Shown here in pieces: positions 44,952-55,093 of a DNA stretch of 64,000 bases (positions are counted from its first letter, which is position 1; every line of letters begins with the position of its first letter). The DNA is from Bactrocera neohumeralis (Eukaryota; Arthropoda; Insecta; Diptera; Tephritidae). The notes beneath the pieces are model-generated. The model searched no databases, was not told the DNA's origin, and saw nothing but the letters and a program-made list of their open reading frames with translations. The stretch is taken from NCBI RefSeq assembly GCF_024586455.1, contig NC_065921.1, forward strand, positions 42,368,574 to 42,432,573. The letters are read 5' to 3'. The position numbers and the translations under genes are program-made.

Positions 44952-47194
44952 CAACAACGGCATATAAAGAAGTAAACAACAACAACAATAACAACTATAG
45001 AAGTTGTCTGTTTGTCTGTCTACCGGCTGGCTGGCTGTCGTCCCTTGCAGTGGTTTGATGGCCTGCGGCGGCAGCGGCGATTGGAGGCGGCGGCGGTGGC
45101 GTCATCCAAGCGAGCAGCAGCGGATGTGCTGAGCAGTTGGCTGTTGACTCTTTTCCTGTGCAACAGCAGCAACAACAACACATGCGAATATTTGTTGTTG
45201 GGATTGGGAAACATGTTGCTGCAACATGTGTTTGTCGATCTGTTGATATGTTCTACACTTTGAAAGCGATTTTTTTTCAGCTGCGCTGAAAGTTCTTCTT
45301 GTTGTTATTACTGAGATTGAGATGGTTTTTGTTGATGTTATTGAATTTTTCGGTTGTTGTTGCTGTTGCTCGAGCTTATCGACAGCAAGTGGCAGCGTGA
45401 TTTTATGTTGTTGTAAGTGTTGTTGTTGCTTTTTCGGCACAAGCGCAAACGGCGAGTGATCTTTTGAGTTTTTGCCGCGCTGCGCGTCGAGCCATAACAG
45501 TGGCAACACCAACAGTTGCGGGAGCTGCAAATTAAATGAGCGCACAAAATGTTCGCATTTAACGCAAGCAACATTTTTGTTTTATTCTTATTTATAGGCT
45601 TGTCAGCTGCTTTCAGTTGTTGTTGTTGTTGCTACGTGCAGCATACACACAATTAAATATGTAGATGTAGCGTTGCCGCTTTTGGTAGCACTTCATGCTT
45701 GATGGCCTAACCTGCACTAGCCCTTTATTTATGTTTGTTGTTGTTGTTTATATTGTTGTTGCTCTCGGTCTCTTAGCGTTTAATTTCTGTTTGCTTTGCT
45801 GATGATGTGTCGGCCGCAGCCATTTGCCACTGTTAATACACATGCTTGTTGTCATTGTTGCTTTTGCTGCTGCAACTGCTCCACTGTTGTTGTTGTTGTT
45901 GATCATCGTATCGCTCGCATTAAACTTAATTTCAGTCGAAATTAGTTCGCTAATGAACTCATCAAGATCATTTTTGCCATTTACGCTTATTTATTTGTTG
46001 TTGTTGCGACTGCTGTTGGTAAAGTACTTTGTGTCCTTTGTTGTTGCCCTTTTATTTGATTTTATATTTGCTATTTTATTTCCTTAACAATTTATTTCAT
46101 TCTTTTATATGCTCACCATTCTTGCAATGTTGTTGTTTTTGCTGTCATAAGTTACCGTGATTCTTGCTTTGATAAGTCTTGTGCCGTGTTCTCGGCTCTG
46201 GGAGTGTCACATGGCTTAAGAGTTTAGACGAAGTTAAGCTGCAAAGTCACTGAAGTGTTCATTAAATGTCATTTTGGGTGCAGTCTTAGAGCTTTTCATA
46301 ATTAAAGACAGCAAATGGCAAGAGTCATTTATTTAGCCAGTTCTTTCTGGGATATATTAGTAGCCTGAGATTATGAAATTAGGGTTGCATGATCCTTGTT
46401 GGTGTTGGTGGAAGCTGGGGAGTGATAAGATGCGGATTTAGTAAAGTTTATTCCAAGTCGGTGGGCTTCGAGATCATTTCGCACAAGAATGTATACTGTG
46501 CTGAAGACACATTGAACTCGTACTCCTTTCGAAATCTAAATGAGTGCTTCTAGACGTCATAAGGGCCGTTCACGGAAAAATTTGTAGAAATCTGTTTAGT
46601 TTCTTGGACTATCGAGAGCTAACATCTTTCATAAGTTTAAGAGCACGTTTCAGCGTTATATACTTATGAATTAGGGGCTATGTTGTATGTTATTCCTATG
46701 GAAAACGGGGCGAATTACCTAGAGTGGAGTGCAATAAATCAATTTGTGATATGCTCGAAGCACTTCGTCTTTATTGACGATTTCGTAATACATACAAACG
46801 AGTTTTTGGTATCACAAATAATAGGAGAGTCCACTGTCCAAATGGATTCCCCGTGGAATTAGGCGTGAAATCCCCGATTTGAAAATTCAAAATTCAAAAT
46901 ACATTCGTCATGGTGTTTGTGAAATGCGTTTTGATTAGAACTAACGTTAATTTAAGCCTTCAAAAATGCTTCATTGTTTAAAAAAAAAAGTAGCTTTTCC
47001 GATGGTGCCATCAGCCGCGCTTTAGAAAAAGTATTCCGGGTCGGTCCAACACCGGGATTTATTTGCTTGAGGATATCAGACCAGGATAGCATAAAGCTGA
47101 ACGATCAGATTCAAGTGCTTGTATAGAAACTTCGTTTATTGTAAAGGGCATTGTAGCTCGATACCACCAAAATTATGGATCATTAAGCAAACCG
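44952..47194. other. Low-repeat stretch with CAG/CAA/TTG runs, possible host leader or intron
   Basis: 44.98-46.1 kb is full of TTG/CAA and CAG/GCC repeats on both strands, creating several 60-147-codon frames of Gln, Leu, Cys or Ser bias; none is credible. GCGGCGGCAGCGGCGATTGG lies at 45064-45083. From 46.3 kb to 47.19 kb the DNA is plain AT-rich spacer with a 60-codon frame at 46680 that shows nothing known. Confidence 0.35.
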
Positions 47195-47560
47195 TCATCG
47201 CATTCGCGACTTGGCTCCCACGTCACTGTTGACAATCATAACTTTCAAGTCGTAGATAATTTCATCTAATTTGGAACTAACATTAAAACCATCAACAATA
47301 TCAGCCTTGAAATCCAACGCAGAATCACTCTTGTCAACAGGTGTTAATTCAGAATGAGTAGGCAATTGAGAAGTAAAGTCCTCTCTCGATGAATAAAGAC
47401 CAAACTCATGACCAATGAAAACATCTGATGAATCGGTCTTGGGAGTGCAGCCGCTGACTAAGTCATGTTGTTCGGATCGAAGAGAACACTCCAGCTTTGA
47501 AGGTTTTCTTTTCAGTACTCGCCGTTAGAAGCAGAGGAAGTGGAAGACCTCTTGAAGCCA
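47195..47560 (+). mobile_element. RTE-type retrotransposon relic, sense strand
   Basis: Phrases in order: 'CGACTTGGCTCCCACGTCAC', 'CAATCATAACTTTCAAGTCG', 'AATATCAGCCTTGAAATCCA', 'GAGTAGGCAATTGAGAAGTA', then after a jump 'AACACTCCAGCTTTGAAGG' and 'GAAGCAGAGGAAGTGGAAG'. They match the region after the palm domain (LGSHVTVDSHNFEVVDN, NVSLEIQ) and the C-terminal domain. Heavily frame-shifted. Confidence 0.75.
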
Positions 47561-48384
47561 AATCAGTTGCAAATACTACAATATACATGGGTAATCATCT
47601 ACATAAACGTAAGTTAATCTGTATATTATCTAGTATATCGTCACAACCCCCATCAAAGTGGGTGTAAATGTTTTATACGATGTTATTACCTTGTCGTTTT
47701 GATTACTACTTAAGCTCTACTTTATTGAATTTTCATCCCCATTATTACTTGCGACTCCCTTCAGTATTTTTCTCCAGTCAACTATGTCTGTACAGAAGTG
47801 TATGTTCAATGAGTAGTTGGCGTATATTCCACCCATCGTTTTGTGCCAATGCGATATGAACACATACCATAATTTCGTGGTCTGAGCTTTATGCTGTGCG
47901 TTTGTCTCGCTTTCAAGGGTGGCTGCCTGTTGTTAGTTGTTATGGATGTTATATGAATACTTAAGTCATGCCGTTTTTTGATTACCATGAAAAATTAGCT
48001 ATGAATAAGGCTTTTATTGGCTTTGATATTCATGTACAATATATGTTCATATATGTGCATATGTTGTTGTCGATGAAGTACTCCTTAGTTCAGGGGAAAT
48101 TATTGACTTAATGAGTACATTGCTGAACACATTTCGAGTGGATGGTGGAGGACTTATGGAAATGATGTCAAAGCATTGGTAAAACTGTTGATGATGATCT
48201 ACTCGTATTTTGCTTAATTGGTGAGCGGCAGAAATTTGATCTGAAACACTTTAAATGGCAATGGCTGACATTAAGTAAGTAAGTATCATATAAATATTCT
48301 ATAGAACAGATATGCTGAAAATATATATACTTTGAACTGTTAAGAAAACTTTTCGCTCTCACTTACTTTCAAGACCAATATTTC
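47561..48384. other. AT-rich spacer, no gene seen
   Basis: No motif. Short overlapping frames near 47668-47988 without recognisable content. Confidence 0.45.
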
Positions 48385-48780
48385 TTAAGCTTTCCTTACG
48401 TTTTTAAAGAAAAAACATAGAAAACTTTAAATTTAATCATTCCGATTTTCGCTGACTCGTTCGAGAATTTCGACTGATAACTGGCGAATGACATGTGTGA
48501 TGTTTTGTTTCGCAGGATTGTCATGGCTGAACAAAATTTGGCTCCAAAATTGGATCTTCTTGGAATTTTTCAAGAGCGCATAGCTCACTTCAGTTCTTGT
48601 ACAAACTGCATTTTGAAGACTTTCAATTTAAGATCTCGACGTAAAATGCGCCAAATTGTTCCATACGACAGTCCGAGTTGCTGTGAACGGCGCCGAATAG
48701 ACTCTCCACGGTCTTCGTTTACGCTCTCAACCAAGGCTGCTATATTTTCTTGACTGCGTGCTGGACGTGTTCTATTATGT
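48385..48780 (-). mobile_element. Tc1/mariner-superfamily relic (copy G, N-terminal half)
   Basis: On the minus strand from 48770: NRTRPARSQENIAALVESVN, EDRGESIRRRSQQLGLSYGT, IWRILRRDLKLKVFKMQFVQ and ELK. This is the helix-turn-helix part of the copy B/C/H family, open for about 70 codons. It then jumps to a short remnant of FGAKFCS-type sequence and a left-end piece with 'CTTTCCTTACGTTTTTAAAG' and 'AATTTAATCATTCCG' as in copies B and H. The catalytic part is deleted. Confidence 0.78.
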
Positions 48781-48799
48781 ACTTGTATTGATAGAAAAG

Positions 48800-49000
48800 C
48801 TTGGGTGCAAAGGATATATGAAGGATAGAGGGACTAACTAGTTCGTTCAGATACATATGAAGGGGCATGGCTAAATCGATTCAGCTCGTCATGCTGACAT
48901 TAAGAAAGTATATGCATGTACATATATATTTATTGGGCATTTGTTATACACTTTGCGACAAACTTATTGTACCCTGATCAGAGTATAATGAAGACGTTTC
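48800..49000 (-). repeat. Dispersed repeat with CCCTGATCAG start
   Basis: Read on the minus strand: CATTATACTCTGATCAGGGT, then ATAAGTTTGTCGCAAAGTG, GAGCTGAATCGATTTAGCCA and GAACGAACTAGTTAGTCCCT. The layout (palindromic start, 'AAGTTTGT', 'GAGCTGA.TCGATTTAGCCAT') is that of a dispersed non-coding repeat known to me from fly genomes. The right end (48991) is the start of the repeat. The other end is not defined. Confidence 0.5.
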
Positions 49001-49718
49001 GAGATTGGTTATAATATATACACAAGATGCTATCAGTATCCAGACGTATCGATGGGGTGAGAATAGTAAAATTCAGAAGCATTAAGGCGATTATCGAGCA
49101 TGGTGGTCTTATAAAGTGTGTTAAACGAAATATGAAATTCATACAGGTATAGGAACAACCTGACGAATTCTAGAAATGTATACAACAATTTCGGTTAAGC
49201 CACTTAGCCTCGGCTACCAAACAAAAATTAGAAAAGCTAAAATGCTAAAATTGTTGAAAAATTATACTTCTGAATGCGAAGAGAATCCATAAATGTTCGA
49301 ACAAATGCACACCCGCTTCCTAGATCTCAACTGGGTACATAGTAAATAAAATAAACCTCAATTCTACATGTTTAAGGTCGAGGAGTTCTCTCTTGAACTT
49401 ACGGGTACTTAGTATATGTGTATATTTTATATGTTCAGGCAAACTCAGAAAATAATCTTGCTTTCAGCTTCGCAACTGGTAGTGGCGTTAAATCAGTGAA
49501 GCTCAAGAGTTTGAAAGATTATACTTATATACATATTTATGTAATAATAAGTTTGTAATAGTTTGTATGAAGCGCTGCCGATGCGCCTACGGTTGATTGA
49601 GTCCTTTTGATGAACAGCCATACACCAACAACAACGTCATGGAAGTGTTAACGATCGCTGCTGCAAAAATCAACAGCACAGCGAAGAGACACCATGTCAG
49701 CGCACTGACTTTGTTTTT
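49001..49718. other. Spacer, no gene seen
   Basis: AT-rich, ending in a GC-richer patch (49560-49700) with CAACAACAACG and ATCAACAGCACAGCG. No motif. Confidence 0.45.
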
Positions 49719-50782
49719 TATACTCTCGCAACAAAGTTGCTAAGGAGAGTATTATAGCTTTGTTCACATAACGGTTGTTTGTAAGTTCTAAAACTAAAAG
49801 AGTCAGATATAGGGTTATATATACCGCAGTGATCAGGGTGACGAGTAGAGTTGAAATCCAGATGTCTGTCTGTCCGTCCGTCCGTCCGTCCGTGCTAGCT
49901 GTAACTTGAGTAAAAATTGAGATATCATGATGAAACTTGGTACACGTATTTCTTGGCTCCATAAGAAGGTTAAGTTCGAAGATGGGCAAAATCGGCCCAC
50001 TGCCACGCCCACAAAATGGCGAAACCCGAAAACCTATAAAGTGTCATAACTAAGCCATAAATAAAGATATTAAAGTGAAACTTGGCACAAAGGATCGCAT
50101 TAGGGAGTGGCATATTTGGACGTAATTTTTTTGGAAAAGTGGGCGTGGCCCCGCCCCCTACTAAGTTTTTTATACATATCTCGGAATTTACTATAGCTAT
50201 GTCAACCAAACTCTACAAACTCGTTTCCTTCAGGCATTTCCATAAACAGTTCAAAAATGGAAGAAATCGGATAATAACCACGCCCACCTCCCATACAAAG
50301 GTTATGTTGAAAATCACTAAAAGTGCGTTAACCGACTAACAAAAAACGTCAGAAACACTAAATTTTACGGAAGAAATGGCAGAAGGAAGTTGCACCCAGG
50401 CTTTTTTTTAAAATTGAAAATAGGCGTGGCGTCGCCCACTTATGGACCAAAAACCATATCTCAGAAACTACTAGACCGATTTCAATGAAATTCGGTATAT
50501 TATATTTTCTTAACACCCTGATGACATGTACGAAATATGGATGAAATCGGTTTACAGCCACGCCTTCTTCCAATATAACGCTATTTTCAATTCCATCTGA
50601 TGCCTTCTCTGTATAATATATATGTACATTAGGAACCAATGATGATAGCGGAATAAAACTTTACACAAATACGGTATTTGGAAAATATGTAAATGACGGA
50701 TAATGAAATCTCGATTATCACCTTATCATGCGAGAGTATAAAATGTTCGGTGACACCCGAACTTAGCCCTTCCTTACTTGTT
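49719..50782 (+). repeat. Long hairpin-ended non-coding repeat, copy 3 (most complete)
   Basis: 1064 bp. It begins TATACTCTCGCAACAAAG with fold-back GAGAGTA, and ends GCGAGAGTATA, GTTCGGTGACACCCGAAC, CTTCCTTACTTGTT. Thus TATACTCTCGC near the start and GCGAGAGTATA near the end form inverted sub-terminal repeats. A CCGT run lies at 49875-49893. Alternating phrases CCACGCCCAC, GGGCGTGG, GCCCACTTATG and ATATCTC recur. The antisense frames (79, 93 and 113 codons) do not share one frame across copies, so I regard it as non-coding. It could be a non-autonomous element; family unknown to me by name. Confidence 0.87.
49869..49895. repeat. CCGT microsatellite within copy 3
   Basis: CTGTCCGTCCGTCCGTCCGT, five units or more; equivalent runs lie in copies 1 and 2. 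Confidence 0.85.
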
Positions 50783-51399
50783 GTTGTTGAAATTGATTTT
50801 GAAATTACAAGAGTGCGCGCGGTTACACAAAGCTTGCTTCCGTCAACGCTTTTTCTATACTGCAAAAACGCAACTGAGCATGCGACAGATGCGTGGCACA
50901 GCCAGCAACAGTCGTCGCAAATAAAATATCACTGAACAGAATAAACAACAACAGTAACAAAAAAATGTACAACATGTGTGCTGGTGACTCTTGAGAGGAG
51001 GCTGTTGCATGCAACGAAGCATAAAGTCGAAAAGCAAAAGAAAAATATAATTTCTGGCAGACGACAACACTACCAACGAGTGCAAAAAAGTTCTAGCCAC
51101 ACCAAGTCAGTGAATCAAAAACCAAATGTTAATGAGTTAATTAGTGCAGGCGAAATGCAGCAACACATCCACATGTGAATATAGACGACGCTGTTGTGGG
51201 TCCACAACAAAAGCAAGTTCGAAAAAATATGCCACATGTTTATTTTTGGGACCGACCCTTTTGTGTATGCGAAGCTTGGTAAAGCTTGTGAAGGGCGCAA
51301 GTAAAGTTCGACAAGTGAGTTAATTATATGTATTTGTGTGTAGAGATGCATAAGTGCAGCATTTCAACACTTTATGATTAAACTGACAGCTGTAATCAA
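50783..51399. other. Low-repeat spacer
   Basis: Frames on both strands overlap (80 codons plus at 50693-50935, 81 codons minus at 51100-50855) without domains. Probably host non-coding DNA. Confidence 0.4.
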
Positions 51400-51548
51400 G
51401 CGGTTAAAAAATCCAACAAATTTTACATGAACTGACCAATTATTATATTTCTGTGTATTTGAAAACAAATCTTTATTATCGCCAACAAAATAGACTGCTG
51501 AGCCAAAATAAGCATGTCGACGCTTTTTCCAATTTTCCATATACATAA
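51400..51548 (-). mobile_element. Mariner C-terminal piece, left half of a split mariner
   Basis: The minus-strand frame from 51550 reads MYMENWKKRRHAYFGSAVYF and VGDNKD, resembling the usual mariner C-terminus (W.KRW.KCI...GDY...). Its upstream part is not here but on the other side of the transposon (55094-55650), which also runs on the minus strand. I therefore take both as one mariner split by the insertion. Confidence 0.6.
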
Positions 51549-51552
51549 GTAC
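51549..51552. repeat. GTAC target-site duplication, left copy
   Basis: GTAC directly before ATTAGAGT; a second GTAC follows ACTCTAAT at 55090-55093. Because GTAC is palindromic, shorter duplications such as TA are also possible. Confidence 0.6.
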
Positions 51553-51687
51553 ATTAGAGTCTGTCAATTTTTTTCTTGACAAAGCGGTTATCAAAATCCT
51601 AAACTACGATGAATTCTAAGAAAATTTGCCAAAGAAACCATGGGTCTAAAATGAAAATCGAGCCTCCGGTTTTTAGCGAGAAAATTT
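51553..51687 (+). repeat. Left terminal inverted repeat
   Basis: ATTAGAGTCTGTCAATTTTT, then AAGCGGTTATCAAAATC, TACGATGAATTCTAAGAAAA, GAAACCATGG and GAGCCTCCGGTTTTTA. These match the complement of 54942-55089 in the same order, with a few differences and a short length change after GTCAATTT. Confidence 0.9.
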
Positions 51688-52365
51688 CGTATATTGTATT
51701 TCGTAAAAAAAAAATCCAATTCCTATTCCACTGTCGATTGTTTGCTTGTTTTGTAGCTATCGAAGCTAATTTGCTCAAATTTGGTATGTGATGTTGTATT
51801 TAAGCAGAAAATTCGACAGTACAGAAATTTTTTATAGGGGGCGTGGCACTGCCCACTTATGAGTTCATATGCATATCTCTGGAACCACCCCACCGATTTC
51901 GTTCAAATTTGGTATACATATTACACAATGCCTACTTAAGAGATATCTGGAAAATGATCGAAATCGGATAATAACCACGCCCACCTCCCATATAACGGTA
52001 ATTTTTGAAAACACTAAAGATCGGAAATTTTAATAACTGTTGAAGGGAAACATCTTGAGTTTGGTATTCGGTGTTGTATTGCAGCCAGAAAACCAAATCA
52101 TTCCAATTTCTGTTACACTGTCGATTGTTTGTCTGATTTGCACTTGTTTTTTTTTATTTTATTTGTTTGCTATGATTTTATCAACTTCTCAGAGAAAGCA
52201 AAGCAACGCTGATGAATTACTAATAAAACAATTGTTTCCGAAACCATCGCTTTAAATTATTTTGATACAATATTACAGTTAGAAGTTTTTACTCAAGGAA
52301 GAAGTGTGTGCCTCTGATTTTCGCGATTCTAACATTTTAAAGCAAAACTTAAGCGTCTTTTAATT

Positions 52366-54666
52366 ATGGAGTCATCTCCTATATCAATTAGTTCTTGTGC
52401 TAAAGATATTACATTATCAAATCTCTCGGAATCATATTTGAAGCATATGTCAGATCCAAATTTTAGTGCTTTTGGTTTGCCAAGTGATTTACACGAACTA
52501 AACTTACCAACTTGCCGCGATGTTTTAAAATATTTTTTTTTTTTGAGTGGTCGGTCTAAAAATAGAAATAAAATGTTTTCGTACGCATCTTTTACTCCAC
52601 AAGTGGCGGATAAATTGAATGAAATTTGGAGCAAATTGAATATTGGCATAATGACGAAGAAAACCGTAATAAACAAGCTGAAAATCTTGCTGAATAAATA
52701 TTTTAAAGAAACAAAAGGCACGTCTACATCTAAAAAATACACCGCATTTATCAAGACTACGAAGAACAACTTATTCTATATTGGAAAATGCAAGTGCGAT
52801 TTACAAAGAAATTGTTGCTCATGTGGTTTGATGCCTGATCATTTACACGAATTTTTGACTGATCAGCATACCGCGAGGAAACTGACAATTCCAGCGGTCC
52901 TGGCGGATGTTGTTGATTTGGATTTGGCTCCAACAGCTACTGAATATTCATCTTACCGGCCTGACTCATCAGATATGGACGTTGATGAAGATCTTGTGTT
53001 CAAAACACCGAATGCAGAAAGGCCAATTGTTATTAAGCGCGGCCCATATACGAAAAGACTTGATACCCCCAATTATGCTATGATGTGCGACAGATTTGGT
53101 GTGTCAGACAGAGTTGCTGCGTGTTTGGCTACGGCACTTTTTAAAGATATAGATTTCAAAGACGACAATGGGGAACTTATTATTGTGGACAAATGTAAAC
53201 TAGCGCGAGAAAAGAAAAAAATCAGGGATTCTGTGCTTCAAAAACAATGCAGAGATTCCAGCGTGCTGGCATTCTCATTTGATGGCAGAAAAGATGAATC
53301 ATTGACAATGGAGAAGGTTAATCATAAGCTTCACCCAAAAGTGGTTAAAGAATCTCACATCGTGGTTGTGCGAGAACCTAAAACCGAACTCTTGGGTCAT
53401 TTAACACTCAATGCTGAGGACGCTGGTACAAAACAAAAGCTGCTATATGACTTCTTTGTTAAAAAGAACTTAGCTCTTTTCGATCTGGTTGGTATTTGCT
53501 GCGACGGTGAAGTCAGCAATACTGGCACGGAAAACGGCATACTACGACGGTTTGAAGTACTGTTAGACAGACCATTGCACTGGTTTGTTTGCTTGTTACA
53601 TTTTAATGAGTTACCTTTTCGCCACTTATTTTGCGCGCTAGAAAAATCAACTACAAGTGGACCGCGAACTGACAGTGGAGCTCTGACAAAATTAATGGAA
53701 ACCTGTGAACAGATTCAGGTAAGGTAATGAATTAGTACTTTAATAAAGATCTCTATTTTTGGTTATAAATAAGTAACTTGTTCTTTTTGTAGGTTGTACC
53801 CGACTTTCAGCGTATTTTGCTGGGGAATATGCCTCCTTCCTTGTCGTCAGAACAGGAAAAAACTCTTTCAACGGACGTTAAGTATTTGTATCGGATAGCC
53901 AACGCTATTCATATTGGTTCCTGTCCAGAAGATTTAGGCAACGTGAAACCTGGACCCATCGTTCACTCTCGTTGGTTAACCAAAGCTAGTAGACTTCTGC
54001 GATTGTACGTCACAACAAATTCACCATCCGAAAATTTAAGAATTTTAGCAACGTTTGTCATGAAAGTTTACGTACCTATGTACTTTAATGTTAAGTATTA
54101 CAACTCGGTAATATATGGCAGTTCACTCTTATGTAAATATATTTATTCAACGCAATATTTACCACAAAATCTGCGCGAAATTGTAAATAATGTTGTTCAA
54201 AATAACTCATATTTTGCACATTCAGAAAATGTTCTACTAACAATGCTTTTTGATGCCAGAAAGGAAGTGCGCCAGAGGGCTTTAAAAAAAATTTTGTACT
54301 ATCGTGAAAAACTTTACGACCCAACAAAATTAAGAGCTTACATACAAAAAACCAACTATAAATTTTGACTGCACTGATTATGTTGAGATGATAAACTTAG
54401 ATAACAATAGCATTTTGTCGGAGCCGCCCTTCACTGCAAACATACCCTATGACCATTTGCTCGAATACATAGAATTTGACAATCCTCCACTTCCGGATCC
54501 ACAAATTCCTCCACATATTCAAGGAACCGAGCGCTTTGTGCAACTGCTGACTAGCGTTTCACGTCGAACTATAGAAAAAAATCGCGATGGTGTTATGGCA
54601 GTCACGGTTGCAAGTCGAAACGCAACATCCAGGATGGACAGCAAACAAGACCTTAAAACTAATTAA
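52366..54666 (+). CDS. Transposase-like protein, two exons, late frameshift
   Basis: Exon 1 (52366-53718) has 451 codons; a 74-bp intron (53719-53792) follows; exon 2 continues in phase (VVPDFQRILLGN...) for 191 codons to a TGA at 54366. The natural continuation (FDCTDYVEMINLDNN...) is in another frame and runs to TAA at 54664, adding about 98 residues, so one small indel near 54355-54366 cuts the product. Seen: a Cys cluster C142, C144, C150, C151, C153 followed by HEFLTDQHTARKLTIP; an acidic linker (205-209); FSFDGRKD (Asp306); ICCDGEVSNTG (Asp380); RPLHWFVCLLHFNELPFRH (402-420). The Asp306 and Asp380 blocks look like the first two acids of an RNase H-fold transposase. The role, cutting and moving the element, is inferred. 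ATG 52366 is preceded by TAATT and by no in-frame upstream ATG that extends the family-like start. Confidence 0.82.
53719..53792 (+). other. Intron of the transposase-like gene
   Basis: Donor CAG|GTAAGG and acceptor CTTGTTCTTTTTGTAG|GT. Removing the 74 bp keeps the reading frame across ...CEQIQ|VVPDFQ.... Without splicing the frame stops at 53725. Confidence 0.88.
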
Positions 54667-54864
54667 TTCTGAACTTTAGAAGTATATTATATTTTGTTTG
54701 GCCCTTAACAGTTAAGTTTTTGCTTTATATATAGATATAAAATGATATTGTTAACTGCAATACGATTTCGCGGAAGATGAAAGCTATTAAAGTTTGAATT
54801 TTATTTATTATTATTTTAATTTTTATGGGTGGATAGGTAACATATACACACACCGACCACAGCG

Positions 54865-54907
54865 GCCAACGACCATACCACGCTGAATACATCGGTTCTC
54901 GTCCGAT
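54865..54907 (+). rRNA. 5S rRNA fragment, first 43 nt only, inside the transposon
   Basis: GCCAACGACCATACCACGCT, then GAATACATCGGTTCTCGTCC and GAT. From memory this equals positions 1-43 of Drosophila 5S rRNA; position 44 on is unrelated AT-rich sequence. The internal promoter of 5S genes (about +50 to +97) is missing, so the piece is not a working gene. It lies about 35 bp before the right TIR of the transposon, within its untranslated 3' part. Confidence 0.87.
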
Positions 54908-54941
54908 TTCATTTCATTTATTGAAAAAAAAAAACAAAATG

Positions 54942-55089
54942 AAAAGTTTCTCGTTAAAAACCGGAGGCTCCGTTTTGATTTTAGAGCCATGGTTTCTTGG
55001 GCAAATTTTCTTAGAATTCATCGTAGTTTACGATTTTGATAACCGCTTGGTGCATTTTTTTTGCTCCATACAAATTGACCCACTCTAAT
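54942..55089 (-). repeat. Right terminal inverted repeat
   Basis: AAAAACCGGAGGCTCC, CCATGGTTTCTTGGGCAAAT, TTTTCTTAGAATTCATCGTA, GATTTTGATAACCGCTT and AAATTGACCCACTCTAAT mirror the left end at 51553-51687. Confidence 0.9.
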
Positions 55090-55093
55090 GTAC
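55090..55093. repeat. GTAC target-site duplication, right copy
   Basis: GTAC directly after ACTCTAAT; partner of 51549-51552. Confidence 0.6.

Larger units (their letters stand above)
51553..55089 (+). mobile_element. Nearly intact DNA transposon, 3537 bp, with TIRs and a spliced transposase-like gene
   Basis: Outer bases ATTAGAGT...ACTCTAAT are inverted. Long imperfect inverted repeats of about 135-150 bp close the element. Inside are a leader of about 680 bp, a two-exon gene (52366-54666), a 5S rRNA fragment (54865-54907) and the right TIR. The leader (51830-52000) carries GGCGTGGCACTGCCCACTTA and ATATCTCTGGAACCAC, phrases shared with the hairpin-ended repeats. GTAC flanks suggest a 4-bp target duplication. 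The state of preservation, with a single frame shift, is far better than that of any other element in the window, so it is probably young. Superfamily: I do not commit; proteins of this kind are, from memory, listed as cc8L18.2-like in arthropods. Confidence 0.85.

Noticed and set aside
49869..49895. CCGT repeats considered as a CRISPR-like array
   Set aside because: Units of 4 bp without spacers: a simple microsatellite in insect DNA.
52040..52255. 71-codon frame with a membrane-helix-like stretch in the transposon leader
   Set aside because: It overlaps the shared non-coding module and AT-rich leader; Phe/Leu/Ile runs follow from T-rich DNA. No sister copies available to test it.
54865..54907. 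5S rRNA gene
   Set aside because: Only the first 43 bases match; the internal promoter and 3' end are missing, so it is a fragment and not a gene.
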